Program-made: the position numbers and the translations under genes | Notes under the pieces: model-generated | What the model was told of the DNA's origin: nothing | What the model saw: only the letters and a program-made list of their open reading frames with translations | The model's database searches: none | NCBI GenBank assembly: GCA_905221605.1 | Contig: CAJNDS010002823.1 | Location: forward strand, 467,001 to 531,000 | Direction: 5' to 3' | Source of the DNA: Symbiodinium natans | Taxonomy: Eukaryota > Sar > Dinophyceae > Suessiales > Symbiodiniaceae | DNA length: 64,000 nucleotides | In this document: positions 41,146-52,574 of the stretch, piece after piece | Layout of the letters: each line of letters begins with the position of its first letter | Numbering within the stretch: position 1 is the stretch's first letter

Positions 41146-41627
41146 CAGCAGATCACAGAGGATTCTCTGGTGAATTTACAAATCTTTTTCTCCTTCTACG
41201 CCAAAATGCAACTCGCTAACCAACATAGGCATTCTAACTGAGTAGTTCTCTAATCACAAGGTTCCCCCACATTTAGTACGGCACCCCTAAAGTATTGTTC
41301 TTTTGGCATCAGGCAACTCCGGCCGAAACTCAAGGTCTGAGGCTTTAAAGGGCTCGCAGGGTTTTGAGGGCCTTGAGGGCTTCCAAGCCCTTCTGGGTTA
41401 GCCCGAAGCCCCAAATGCCCAAACCCTGAAATCTCGGCTTTAGCGCAATGCAGAAACCTGCGTGAGGCAGTAGATCTACCTAGGGCTAGAAGTTAGAAGT
41501 ACCCTCAGCAAGGTCGAATGATAGTTGCCCTACTTAGCCCTACTTATAATCCTACGCGAAACTACCCGTGACCCCTTCAACCCTAAACCCTAAACCCGAT
41601 GAACAAGGAACCCTCCGGCTAAACCCT
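41146..41627. other. Unique DNA with partial family A fragment
   Basis: 41495-41575 resembles the inside and right arm of family A (AAACTACCCGTGACC). No gene is supported. Confidence 0.4.
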
Positions 41628-41754
41628 GCTTGGAGGTTCATGGGTACTTAGAAGTGGGGTTATATGCAGGGTAATTATATTTATACGCGTACCTGGTTGT
41701 AACCTTATTCAGGGTACTTATAACCCACTGAGAAGTACCCTTGAACCTTCAAGT
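41628..41754. mobile_element. Foldback element, family A (intact)
   Basis: GCTTGGAGGTTCATGGGTAC at the left, GTACCCTTGAACCTTCAAGT at the right, 127 bp. Confidence 0.85.
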
Positions 41755-42209
41755 AGCCCTAAACCCTACTAAACCCTAAACCCTAAACCCTAAACCCTAA
41801 ACCCTAAACCCCAAACCCTTCAAGTATTTGTGTGCAAGCCCCATCTCTCGGGTGCAGACACCCGCAAGGCCGTCCATTTGGTGGGCTCAGCTTGGCTATA
41901 CACCTGGAGACACGGGTTTAGGGTTAAGGGTTTAGGGCGTACCTTTTGGGGTCTATATTATCTGGGAATCCTACTATGTGGGGGTCACCCCTATTTTCGT
42001 AAACCATCACACAGCTTGGGTTTAGATTCTTAGGTTGTTAGCTTCCTTTTGTTTCAAGACTTATAAGGGCCTTCTGAATTTGAGCCGTAAACCCTGAACT
42101 CGCAACCCTGCACCCTGAGAAGCCTAAGCCTGCCTTGGAGTAGACCCTGGAAAAAAGTATACACCAATAGGAACCCAGAACCAAAAACACGTATTAAAGT
42201 ATAGTACTC

Positions 42210-42308
42210 TTAGTTGTCCAGTACCTAGGGGTTTTAAAGGTTAACCTTTGGGATTATAAGGGGAAAATATTAACCCAAAAAGGTTAAAGGTTACCTACTC
42301 TACTACTA
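42210..42308. mobile_element. Foldback-like element, family F
   Basis: Close match to 38103-38205, including TTGTCCAGTA before it and CCTACTCTACTACTAAG after. Confidence 0.7.
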
Positions 42309-42406
42309 AGTACTCCCAAATCCAGCTAAGCCTTCTTGGCACATCACTGGCTGGAACTTTCGCTTTTATGTACCCGGGTCCCAAGGGAGCCTACGGTTTG
42401 AGGATG

Positions 42407-42722
42407 TTAAACCCTAAACCCTAAACCCTAAACCCTAAACCCTAAACCCTAAACCCTAAACCCTAAACCCTGAACCCTGAACCCTGAACCCTGAACCCTA
42501 AACCCTAAACCCTGAACCCTGAACCCTGAACCCTAAACCCTAAACCCTAAATAGGGGACATATTCTCAACTTTCAGGGTTGAAAGACTGCGGGGTTCGAA
42601 GATAACCCGGGGCGGGCAGGTTGGGCTCACGTGCCAAAGAGGCCCCCCAAATGAAGATCCTACAGCCCTGAAATCCCTGAAGCCCTACACCCTAAACCCT
42701 AAACCCTAAACCCTAAACCCTA
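42407..42722 (-). repeat. CCCTAAA arrays with a CCCTGAA block
   Basis: 42407-42552 alternates blocks of CCCTAAA and CCCTGAA units; a second array at 42687-42722 is followed by a CT microsatellite (42733-42768). Confidence 0.95.
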
Positions 42723-42769
42723 AGGACCCGGCTCTCTCTCTCTCTCTTTCTCTCTCTCTCCCTCTCTCT

Positions 42770-43351
42770 GAACTTCAGAACTCCGCCCCCTGGGTCCCTT
42801 ATGAGCACTGCACTGGGTTCTCTATTTTGGAAAGGGGGGGTTATATTGCTGACATTGGTGGAATGTCTAGGGCTCCTTATACATCCTTGTGTTCCTGGGT
42901 GTATGTACTTGGTGTCTTCTTTGGGATGGCCGACAAGATGGTAGCTTCTTCATTCAGAGCTGCTGAGAGTGAACAAGGTCCCTCAAAGCCTCGGTCTTCT
43001 GCTATACTGCTATAAGCCCAAAGAGTCCTACGAGTGGGCTTTTCTTAACCCGTGCCAAGCCCTCAAAGAAAAACCTTCAAGACGCCATTGAACCTAAACA
43101 CAGGCCGCAAGGCTTGAGAAAGCTCTGGGACACAACAAAAGACCTTCGACACTACTTGGGGGATATAAGTAGGGCAACTATAATTCTGACTGTGTATAAC
43201 CTTACTTAAAGTACTTATAACCCCACTTATAAGTACCCATGAACCTTACAAAATTTCTTGCAAGCCCTAGAGCAGAAGCCTTGAACCATCAAAAGCAGTA
43301 TATGCTTGACCCCGCACCTTGACCAACGGACCACCTTTTAAGTGCCCCTGA
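42770..43351. other. Unique DNA with a family A element
   Basis: A family A relative lies at about 43152-43250 (ACTTGGGGGATATAAGTAGG to CTTATAAGTACCCATGAACC). No gene is supported. Confidence 0.45.
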
Positions 43352-44125
43352 AGCCTAACACGCACACACACAGAGACACAGACACACACACACACACAGA
43401 GACACAGACACAGACACAGACACAGACACAGACACAGACGACCCGCGCACACACAGACCCGCGCACACACACACCCGCGCACACACACACACACACACAC
43501 ACAGCCACACACACACACACACAGCCACACACACACACACACACCAGCCACACACCACACCACACCACATCACACAACACACACACACAACACACCACAC
43601 ACACACACACACACACACACCAGCCACACACACACACACCACACACACACACACAGCCACCCACACACACACACACCACCACCCCCACACACACACACAC
43701 ACCACACACACAGATCCAGCCACACACACACACACACCCACGCACCCACGCACGCACGCACGCACGCGCGCACGCACGCACGCACGCACGCACCCACCCA
43801 CCCACCCACCCACCCACACACGCTCGCACGCACGCAGGCACGCACGCACGCACGCACGCACGCACGAACGCACAGACACAGACACAGACGCAGACACAGA
43901 GACAGACACAGAGACACAGAGACACAGAGACGCAGAGGCGCAGAGACGCAGAGGCGCAGAGACGCAGAGACGCACACACACACACACACAGACACACAGA
44001 CACACAGACACACAGACACACAGACACACAGACACACAGACACACAGACACCGACAGAGAGACACACACACACACACACACTTACACACTTTTTTGCACA
44101 TACACTTACACTTACACTTGGCCAC
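43352..44125. repeat. Large CA-rich microsatellite cluster
   Basis: About 770 bp of CA, CACAGA, CGCA and CCCA repeats with AC-rich variants. Frames of 160-280 codons on both strands are pure repeat translation (Thr/His or Cys/Val). Confidence 0.97.
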
Positions 44126-44304
44126 ATGTACACACCTGCACTTCTCCAAAACGGGCTGAATCAGGACGAAGCCTTCATTCCTAACTCTTCAGGCAGGCGG
44201 CCTTGACTATCGGCGCCTCGGATATGAAGGGCTCGTAGTCGAGATTGCCCTGCCAGCTGTGGGACCACGCGGATTTCGTGATTTCGGCGTTTGTAGGATT
44301 TGGG

Positions 44305-44420
44305 GTTATTCAGGGTTCAGGGTTGTTAAGGGTTTAGGGTTATTAAGGGTTTAGGGTTATTCAGGGTTTAGGGTTATTAAGGGTGTAGGGATATTAAGGG
44401 TGTAGGGTTTAAGGGTTGAA
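44305..44420 (+). repeat. Degenerate TTTAGGG array with TTATTAAGGG units
   Basis: About eight diverged units. Confidence 0.85.
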
Positions 44421-44984
44421 GTCTTTCCGGGATTAGGGTTCACGTGGGATTCTGCTCAGACTCAGGGGACGTGCGCGAAATCCCGCGCAACTGAGGGCGT
44501 CAGTTTTTTTGGTCGAGGAAGTGTTCTAGTCTAGGCTTTACTAGTTCATGGTTGGGATAATGTTAAAAAAATGGATCTTTATTCCTTATTGGGTTTAAGT
44601 ACCCTCAAAGATGTAACATGGTACACAACTATGACAAAGTTTAAAGGAGTTGAGGCATTCAGGGGTTAGGGTTGAGGGGCACGCAGGAAGAAATGGACAG
44701 TTTGGAGTTGAGGGCTTCGGCTCTGGGAACTCGGGTTAAGGGTTGAGGGTTTAGGGTTTAGGATTTAGGGTTTAGGGTTTAGGGCTAGAAAACATGAAAC
44801 ACGATTCCGTCCTCTTGGCCTTTCTTTTTTTTGAGGTGTTCAAAGACGGGTTCGCAAAAGAGAGCCCACCATGGTAAACGGCACACCCGGTGCCCCCCAT
44901 GTTCACAGGACGCTTTGCACTACCTCTTAAGTTCGCCTCTTATTCCTATGCCGATGGCTCTACCGGGTCGGAGACTGCCAGGTT
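44421..44984. other. Unique DNA with small TTTAGGG patches
   Basis: A short array at about 44745-44790. No gene is supported. Confidence 0.45.
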
Positions 44985-45095
44985 TAGGGGGGTTTAGGGT
45001 TTAGGGTTTAGGGTTTAGGGTTTAGGGTTTAGGGTTTAGGGTTTAGGGTTTAGGGTTTAGGGTTTAGGGTTTAGGGTAAGTTTAGGGTTTAGGGT
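44985..45095 (+). repeat. Near-perfect TTTAGGG array
   Basis: About 14 units. Confidence 0.97.
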
Positions 45096-47097
45096 TTAGT
45101 GACTGCGGGTTGCATGCTTTACGTGTAAAAGCAGAGAAGTCGGAGACGAACTCCCATGGTCGACGACCCAACCCCCGACCTGAAGTCCTGCTTCTGCATT
45201 GCTCTTGAACTGCCCCCTTTTTTGAGCTTCCTCGGGTGGTACATCACTTTGACATTCCGGTGTATAGGAGATGCTCGCGGCACGCCACCCAGTTAGCCTC
45301 AACTCCTCCCAGCACCAACAACTTTACCCAGACTTGCGGCCAATGAACGTAAACAAAAAAACAGTGCCGGGGTCTCACATCATGCGACCCAAATTGGCCA
45401 AACACCATCAGCAGAACGGATGAACAGGCCCTGAAACCCTAAACCCTAAACCCTAAACCCTCATTGTTCTGGCGAGACCTGCCTTACCGTGCAAGTCCAC
45501 TGCCAGCTTCTGGTGCCGCAGTGTGGCCACAATGGCACCTCACTGCACATCAGTCTAACCCAAAAAACAACAATCCTAAACCCCTAAACCCTAAACCCAA
45601 AAAACACAATCCTAAAAAACCGAAAAACTTCCCAAACCTCGCTTAAACCGCGCCTGTGGATCGCAGAGAGAGAGGGAGAGCCCGAGACCCCTTAATGAAG
45701 GACCCCCTTAGTTCCGAATCAAGACCTATAGTCTAAATAAAAATGTTTTGTATATGAATTTCTATATATATATATATATGTTTATTGATTTATTTATATT
45801 TATATTTATGTAAACAAGCGTACAAATACAAAACCTAACAACAAAAACAATACATGCTTCAATACATGGATATGTACATAGACCCTGACACTCTCCTGCC
45901 TATAAGCACATGGTGAAACTGATCCCGAGGTCGGTGCCAGCAGACATCACAGAGCCTGCGCGGCAACGTCGACATGAAGGGGCTCAGGATTCCATGTTTA
46001 AAAAGAGTACATAGATATATATGTAGCTATTATGACTATTCATATTGTTGCTTTTAAGATGTACCATACGCCACCCCAAGATCAGAACCTAGACCCAAAA
46101 AAACCCTAAACTAGAGCCACAAGTTCCGGACTCCGGACTGCAGTCTCTTAAACCGTCCAAAACCTATATCTTGAACCTTCAAACCTAAATACTGTAAACC
46201 CTGACAAAGACCCGGGGGCCCTTCCTCCGCTTGGCAACCATACTGATAGCGCAAGGGCTTTTAAAAGGACCTTCTTGGTTCCGAATGGATTCATACAGGT
46301 TTTGAAGCAAGCACGCGCACACCGCTCATAACAGACTATGGGCCCGGATCCGGGCATCAAACAAATACTGAACTCACTTTTTCGCGGGGATCTGGTCTTG
46401 ACGGAAGTGCTGCAAACCCAGATCCTAAACTTCTCAAAGCTGCTCATGTGAAGTTTTGTTTCTTGCTCGTATTCCCTGAGGAACACTCCATATTTACACT
46501 CACCAAAACCCCTATAAGGAGCCCTGTACACACACATACAAACACCAACACCTGAAGATGAGTCCCCTGCTGCGTATAGTTTTGGGGAGTCTCACGCCAT
46601 GCTCGCTTTGCGGCGAAAGAGCCCCTTGAGTGTGCGTGGGCTCCTTAGTCGTTTGGCTTCTGGGGCCAACTCGCGCTGTGTGCTAAAATCTTCAACCCGA
46701 AGCCGTTCAACCCCAAGGCCCTAAAACCCTGAAGCCCTGAACCCTAGAGCCCTAGAAACCCTAAAGCCCTCGAGCCCCAAAACCCTGAACCCTAAACTCT
46801 CAACCCCCCCAACAGGTTTAGGGTTTAGGGTGTAGGGTTTAGGGTTGAGGGTGTAGGGTTTAGGGTTGAGGGTTGAGGGTATAGGTTGCACAGATTCATT
46901 GGCGCACCTGCACAGCCCAGATGGTAGCAGCTCCGGAGGATCTCTCTGCTGGTTCAAAGGTTCTTAAACCCAAGAGCCAGGATTCCCCAGAAGCCTGGGA
47001 CTATCTACTCGAGTCTGCTGTTCGACTCTTCTAAAGCCTAAACTCTAAACCATCTGTGAACGTCTTCAGACATGTTTTATATTCCCAACTAGGGCTT
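45096..47097. other. Mostly unique DNA, no supported gene
   Basis: AT-rich at 45740-45880 and 46000-46060. The minus frame 46148-46537 (129 codons) has no recognised domain and stays unassigned. A short TTTAGGG/TTGAGGG array is at about 46815-46885. Confidence 0.45.
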
Positions 47098-47410
47098 CTA
47101 AACCCTAAACCCTAAACCCTAAACCCTAAGCCCTAAACATTAGCATGCAAACAAACAAATCCGGAAACGATGGAGTGGCGGGGGCCCTGGAGTCGCAAGG
47201 GCCCTGAAGTTCCAGGTGTCTCTGATGGCTATCCTTGAGGGGAAACCCTAAACCCTAAACCCTAAACCCCAAACCCTAAACCCTAAACCTCATGGGTGAC
47301 ATGGGTTCTGGCACTTTGCCTCAGCTTTGAGCCGTTGAATGCAGGGGCGAGAATTCAGAACGCCAAGCCCTAAACCCTAAACCCTAAACCCTAAACCCTA
47401 AACCCTAAGC
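47098..47410 (-). repeat. Three short CCCTAAA arrays with unique spacers
   Basis: Arrays at 47098-47135, 47244-47290 and 47367-47410, all in the same orientation. The spacer 47143-47240 has a minus frame HQRHLELQGPCDSRAPATPS, weakly LRR-like. Confidence 0.8.
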
Positions 47411-47789
47411 CCCCCTTCCATCTCGCATCCTGCCCCGGCCATTGAGATGAGATGTTGCCGCGGCCCTTAACACCTAGCCCCCATCACCTATACACCCCAT
47501 AAACCCTGTAAACCCTGTAAACCTATGAGCCCTGTAAACCCATAAACCCTGTCAACCCCATACACCCAAGAAACCCTAAACGCCAAGACCCTGAAACTTT
47601 AGGGTGTCGGGCTTCATGGGCTTTGGGGGAAGAGTTTCTTGCACAGGGCCAAGAAATCCCAAACACCCCCCACCCCACCCCGCCTCCCGCTTCAAACTCT
47701 CCAATTAACACATGAGAAATTCTTCTCTGCCCCTTCCAAAGTCGCGCAGGAACATACGTCCTAAACAGCAACAACAAAATGCACCGAAT

Positions 47790-47798
47790 TCGCCCCCC

Positions 47799-47829
<31 letters not shown>

Positions 47830-47832
47830 AAA
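47790..47832. repeat. Poly(C) then poly(A) tract
   Basis: About 29 C followed by about 13 A; the length is likely unreliable. Confidence 0.95.
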
Positions 47833-47944
47833 CTAAACCCCCAAGCCTTAAAGCCCTCAGCCCTTACCCTAAGCCCTAGACCCCCGAAACCCTAAGCTCT
47901 AAAAAACCCTCAAAGCCCTAAATCTCTAAAGAACGCCAAGGCCG

Positions 47945-48020
47945 GCGACTGGAGAAGTGGCTGCGCTGCCACTTCTGCGCACCTCCGCCCCTGACGCCAT
48001 GCAGTTGCAGCCCAAAGGGT
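47945..48020. CDS. Candidate exon island, strand uncertain
   Basis: Open in plus (GRRLEKWLRCHFCAPPPL) and in minus (ASGAEVRRSGSAATSPVAGL). Left flank is degenerate CCCTAAA, right flank TTTAGGG/TTTGGGG. Confidence 0.25.
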
Positions 48021-48282
48021 CAATGAGGGTTTAGGGTTTGGGGTTGCGGGTTTAGGGTTTGGGGTTTAGGGCTACTTGGTCCTTACAAGGGTTCCGGTAT
48101 GGTAGCTTCAGGGCCCAAATGAGTGCTATGCACGTGCATGGGCCTAGAGGGCAATTTCCCTGGTACTCTTAGAACTTGATTGAAGGTTGACTTCAGGGTT
48201 TACAGAGTTTACGTCCGGAGCTTGGGGTTAGGAGGGTTTAGGGCCTGGGGTTTCCTTCAGGGCTTCGGGCTTGGGGATTTAA

Positions 48283-48675
48283 CCCTAAACCCTAAACCCT
48301 AAACCCTAAACCCAAAACCCTAAACCCTAAACCCTAAACCCTAAACCTGGATTTTCGGGGTCCACACCCTGAATCGCTACACTGCCTACACCGTGAGCCC
48401 CATGTAACCTTAAGCGCTGGAACCCTGAAGCCCTACACCGGGTTTAGGGTTTCGGGTTTAGGGTCCTCAAGCTCTACACCCCTATGCCCTGTAAAGCCCA
48501 AAACCCTAGAAACCTTACTAAAGTCCTAAACCCAACTCCGCTTCAGCCCACAAGTGCTTCATTCCCTTTTTGCCCTGGGCCTACGCAAATCCCTGAGCCC
48601 TAAGCCTTGAACCCTAAAACCCTAAAACCCTAAACCCTAAAACCCTAAACCCTAAACCCTAAACCCAAAACCCTG
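48283..48675. repeat. CCCTAAA arrays around 100-250 bp of unique DNA
   Basis: Arrays at 48283-48345 and about 48600-48675 (with CCCTAAAA 8-mers); short TTTAGGG at about 48440-48460. Confidence 0.85.
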
Positions 48676-48905
48676 AACCCCGCAAGTTGGGACCGGGGCT
48701 CTTTACCCGCAACTCCGGCGGGGTCCTGAAACCCAGGCTGGCCGGCTCGAGTAGCCCTCTGAAACTTGGCTTAGAGTTTAGGGGTTTAGGGCTTTCGGGG
48801 TTTAGGCCTTGACTATCCCGACGCTCGCTGATTGAACCCTTTGATAACTTTTATTTTTGAACCCCAAACGCTAAACCCTAAACGCTGTTGACCCTAAACC
48901 CCCCT

Positions 48906-49002
48906 ACTTGAAGGTTCATGGGTAGCTGTATGCAGGGTGATAAGCTTGAAGCCCGTTACCCTACCCATAACCCCACCTTTAAGTACCCATGAACCTCCAA
49001 GT
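48906..49002. mobile_element. Foldback element, family A (short)
   Basis: ACTTGAAGGTTCATGGGTAG at the left and TACCCATGAACCTCCAAGT at the right, 97 bp. Confidence 0.82.
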
Positions 49003-49144
49003 GTAAACCACTGGGAGCTAGTAGTTTTCCCTCTAAGCAGACCAGCCTCAGGGGTTTAAACCCTTTAAAGCCTTGAGAGTTTGCATGTTGCCTTGCCCTA
49101 AACCCTAAACCCAAAACCCTAAAGCCCTAAGCCTCTAAGCAGAC

Positions 49145-49208
49145 CAGCCTCAGGGGCTTGCGCAAGACCGCTGTTGCGCAGCCGCACAAGTTGCAGGGCC
49201 TTGTGGCC
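49145..49208 (-). CDS. Candidate LRR exon
   Basis: The minus frame after CTTGAGAG reads GHKALQLVRLRNSGLAQAPE, which fits an LRR core (LQLVRLRNSGL). GT or GC donors lie at 49144-49150. The final 25 bp (CCTCTAAGCAGACCAGCCTC) recur at about 49032-49055, so the exon's 3' end is duplicated. Confidence 0.45.
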
Positions 49209-49376
49209 CTCTCAAGCTCTCAGGGCTCAGGGGTCTTAGATAGGTTCCTGACTCTAAACCCTAGACCCCAAACCTTAAACCCTAAACCCTAAACCCTAGA
49301 CCCTAGACCCTAAAGCCTAAACCCTAAACCCTTATTGGACATCCATCAAAGCACTTATGGGCACCAAAGAAGGGAC

Positions 49377-49440
49377 CAGAACTTCGGGAACTGGCCACCC
49401 ATGTGTCTGGAGCCCTCGTTGCTAGAAGCAAAGGTTGTGC
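49377..49440 (-). CDS. Candidate exon, unknown protein
   Basis: The minus frame after AATCCGTAG reads TTFASSNEGSRHMGGQFPKF, then GTCCC. CCCTAAA lies left (to 49331) and a TTTAGGG-type array right (49477-49592). Confidence 0.4.
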
Positions 49441-49476
49441 CTACGGATTCATGCACCTTCGTAGCATATAGGGCTT

Positions 49477-49592
49477 AGGGCTTATAGGGCTTAGGGCTTA
49501 TAGGGTTTAGGGTTTAGGGTTTAAGGTTTAGGGTTTAGGGTTTAGGCTTATAGGCTTTAGGGTTTAGGGTTTAAGGTTTACGGTTTAGGGTT
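49477..49592 (+). repeat. TTTAGGG array with TTATAGGG units
   Basis: Mixed variants, right flank of the 49.4-kb island. Confidence 0.92.
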
Positions 49593-49906
49593 TTGGCATG
49601 GTACGTTTTTTGGGACCTTAAACTACTACGAAGGGAACCCCGCGAAGACCCAACAATAGGCTAAGTAGGTACATGGGCCCTTGGGGCTTTTGTTGCTTGG
49701 AGATGGCAACTCTAAACGGCGAACGCAAGCAGCGCAACTTGGGGGCCAAACAAACTTCCATACATGCTGTGAGCTTGTGAAGAGCATGTGGTGGGTTCCC
49801 TACATTCTGGTCCCGTCTGGGGTACCTCAATAAGAGAGGCCGCCTTTATAATAAGGATCCCAAAAGGAACCAGATTTGAGAGACGTGACCATATAGTTCA
49901 CTAGAC
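49593..49906. other. Unique DNA, no supported gene
   Basis: Contains the word GTAGGTACATGGGCCCTT, also found in similar form at about 21750 and 60260, probably an unclassified dispersed repeat. Confidence 0.45.
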
Positions 49907-50030
49907 CCGGGAGTAACCTAGGAATAAAAAGGGTAGCCTTTTTGGCATTGGTTTTGAGGGGATGAAAAAGGGAACCCCAACCCTGAAAACAGGAAATAAG
50001 GGCCTACTCCCGGTCCTAGTTCTTGCTTTT
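49907..50030. mobile_element. Foldback element, family C
   Basis: CTAGACCCGGGAGTAACCTA at the left, GGGCCTACTCCCGGTCCTAG at the right, 124 bp: the clearest copy of this family. Confidence 0.82.
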
Positions 50031-50299
50031 CAGCACCACCGAGGTTCCCTGGCAAGCCGTGCAAAGCCCTCATGCCAACCTAACTCCCCAGCACAAGTCA
50101 AACACAGCCCGACGCCTTGAAACAGTCCACAACCCTAAACCCTAAAAACCTGAAACCCTAAAGCCACCCCACTGCGGCGCGGGGCCGGTAAAGAGTCTTC
50201 CTGCAAACCTGGGCGTCCGGCGGACAAAGTTTGGAGGGTGTGGGGGCTTGGAGATAAACCCTAAACCCTAAACCCTAAACCCTAAACCCCCAAATCTTT

Positions 50300-50362
50300 G
50301 GGGCTTTGTGCTCTCTGAGCCGACACATTCTGTTGGTCCTCTAGTTCCTCATTCTGGGGCAT
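50300..50362 (-). CDS. Candidate exon, acidic Gln-rich
   Basis: The minus frame after GATTCTTAG reads MPQNEELEDQQNVSAQRAQS. It lies between CCCTAAA (50256-50290) and TTTAGGG (50415-50510). It opens with ATG, so it could be a first coding exon, but this is unproven. Confidence 0.4.
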
Positions 50363-50414
50363 CTAAGAATCCCCAGGCTGGCGAATGTCCAGCAGAACCT
50401 ATAAGCCCTAAGCC

Positions 50415-50510
50415 AGGAATTAGGGTTTAGGGTTTAGGGTTTGTGGGGTTTAGGGTTTAGGGTTTGGGGGGTTTAGGGTTTAGGGTTTAGGGTTTACGGT
50501 TTAGGGGGCT
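50415..50510 (+). repeat. TTTAGGG array
   Basis: Right flank of the 50.33-kb island; includes TTTGGGGG units. Confidence 0.93.
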
Positions 50511-50860
50511 CTCAAGACGAAGTGTAGCTGGCATGACAAGAGAACTTACAAGGCTCGGTGATGGCTTACACCTTCGGGTTGTCTAACATATACTAGGGTT
50601 GCGCGTCTTGCTTGCCATGAACGGCGAGATGTCTGAACTCGTGATGCGGCATAAATCACCTGAACCATCCTACTAGGACTAGGAACAAAAAAAAGCTCTA
50701 GCAAAGTTCTGCAAAAAGTCGTGCTAAATCCCAAAACCCCAAAACCCCTATTCAACATATAGTTTACCCCTTCCATTCCAACGATGCAGATCAGAGGCTT
50801 TCCGCCGCATACGACAGGATCTTGTAGTGCTGAATACCCATGAGCAAGTGCAAGAGAGCC

Positions 50861-51070
50861 CTAAACCCTAAACCCTAAACCCTAAACCCTAAACCCTAAA
50901 CCCTAAACCCTAAACCCTGAACCCTGAACCCTGAACCCCAAACCCTAACCCCCTACTAAGGGCTCACGCCCTGGGGGACGTGGGGTTGGAGCCGCAGGCT
51001 TCCGGACTCTGGGTGTTTAGGGTGTAGGGTTTAGGGTTTAGGGTTTAGGGTTTAGGGTTAGGGTTCAGGG
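50861..51070. repeat. CCCTAAA and TTTAGGG arrays around a small island
   Basis: CCCTAAA 50861-50955 and TTTAGGG 51014-51070. The island between (about 50965-51010) has a 13-codon minus frame SGSLRLQPHVPQG after ACACCCAG and before GTGAGCCC, weakly LRR-like. Confidence 0.85.
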
Positions 51071-51084
51071 TAAGAAAAACACTA

Positions 51085-51200
51085 TAGACCCCAGAGCAAC
51101 CCAGGAACAAAAAATAGGGGTGCCCTGTGGTTTAAAGGGGCTTAGAAGGGAACCTAAACCCGAAAAAAGGGGGGGGGGGGGAGGGCCTACTCTGGGCCTG
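51085..51200. mobile_element. Family C foldback element
   Basis: Contains GGGGTGCCC, GGGAACCTAAACCC and GGGCCTACTCTGGGCC with a poly(G) insertion at about 51170-51181. Confidence 0.65.
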
Positions 51201-51211
51201 GCACTGGCGTG

Positions 51212-51320
51212 TAGACCCTAAACCCTAAACCCCAAACCCTAAACCCTAAACCCTAAACCCCAAACCCTAAACCCTAAACCCTAAACCCCAAACCCTAAAC
51301 CCTAAACCCTGAACCCTCAG
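51212..51320 (-). repeat. CCCTAAA/CCCCAAA array
   Basis: Alternating CCCTAAA and CCCCAAA units. Confidence 0.95.
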
Positions 51321-51371
51321 GATCCTGGGGTTCCGGGCCACAACACTCCCGAAATCTCCCCGGGAGGATCC

Positions 51372-51490
51372 ACTTGCAGGTTCATGGGTAGTTATAAGTG
51401 GGTTAGAAGTAAGGTAACCTTGTTAGTAACTTGCTATAACCGAGCTTATGGGCACTTATAACCCCACTTGTAAGTACCCCATGAACCCCC
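51372..51490. mobile_element. Foldback element, family A
   Basis: ACTTGCAGGTTCATGGGTAG at the left and AAGTACCCCATGAACCCCC at the right. Confidence 0.8.
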
Positions 51491-51635
51491 TAAACCCTAA
51501 ACCCTAAATCCTAAATCCTAAACCCCAAACCTTCTAGCATCCCATCCAGCCATGCGGCAGCTATTTGGAAGGCCCATGAGCTGGTTGTCCTGTCGCGTCT
51601 CAGTGTTTCGGGCTTAGGGAGGGCTCGGAGGTCTT

Positions 51636-51750
51636 GTAACCCTAAAACCCTAAAACCCTAAAACCCTAAAACCCTAAAACCCTAAAACCCTAGAACCCTA
51701 GAACCCTAGAACCCTAGAACCCTAGAACCCTAGAACCCTAGAACCCTAGT
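51636..51750 (-). repeat. 8-mer CCCTAAAA array turning into CCCTAGAA
   Basis: About seven CCCTAAAA units then about eight CCCTAGAA units: stepwise spread of a new variant. Confidence 0.97.
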
Positions 51751-52225
51751 GTGGATTTGAGAGCGGCTTTGGAAGCTGTGGGAGCTTGTGAGGAGGCTTT
51801 CGGCCTTCCAAGGAAGAATGGGGTTTAGGGTATAGGGTTTAGGGATTAGGTTGGTTAATTTATAAGGGAACCTTGAACCCAAAAAAAGCCAAAAGGGTAC
51901 CACTAGGCTACCAAGTCAAGGAACATCCCGTAAGTCACAGGACATATAGGGCCGTATGTATTTATCTCTGTATACACATTTCTAAACTTCACTGTTCATG
52001 GACTTTGCCTTGCTTTGTGTGTCTTTCTTTCTTTCTTTAATTGCTTCTTTCTTCTTTCTTTCTTTCTCTCTCTATCTCTCTCCTCTCTTTAGTTTTGGAG
52101 CGCATTGGGCTGGGGATGCTAGGGTGTGGGGCTCCCCTGCGCCCCAGCAAGCGATGCCAGAGACCTCCAACTCCGAATTGAGGACCCAAGCTGTCAATTG
52201 TCGGGTATACGGTCCCTAGACCCCA

Positions 52226-52303
52226 AACCCCAGAGCCTAAACCCTAAACCCTAAACCCTAAACCCTAAACCCTAAACCCTAAACCCTAAACCCTAAACCC
52301 TAA
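52226..52303 (-). repeat. CCCTAAA array
   Basis: About eleven units, left flank of an LRR island. Confidence 0.97.
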
Positions 52304-52305
52304 GC

Positions 52306-52397
52306 GTCGAGAAGATCTCCACGCCTCCAGCCACAGCATCCGCAGCTGCTTTAACGCGGCCAGGCTGGATGGAAGGCCCTCGAGTGAGTTCTCCTGA
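52306..52397 (-). CDS. LRR exon
   Basis: 92 nt. After AACACTTGCAG, a strong acceptor, the minus frame contains LEGLPSSLAALKQLRMLWLE, a full LRR consensus (LP..L..L..L..L.L). It ends at GAC before GCTTAGGG, a GC donor that is itself a telomere-like unit. LRR proteins usually bind other proteins; the specific protein is not identified. Confidence 0.62.
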
Positions 52398-52574
52398 CTG
52401 CAAGTGTTTAGGGTTTAGAGTTTAGGGTTTATGGGGTTCAATGAAACCCACAGCGGGGGTTAGGACTTAGGACGCGAGGGGAACGGTCCTTCCATTGAGC
52501 TGGTGCTTTTGACATTCCATCGCCGATAAATATGATACATCACCCTTTGCATGTGAGGGATTAGGAGGATGCAC

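Noticed and set aside
43342..44184. Frames of up to 280 codons on both strands
   Set aside because: Pure CA-microsatellite translation (Thr/His or Cys/Val).
46148..46537. 129-codon minus frame
   Set aside because: No recognisable domain or supporting flank pattern; may be chance.
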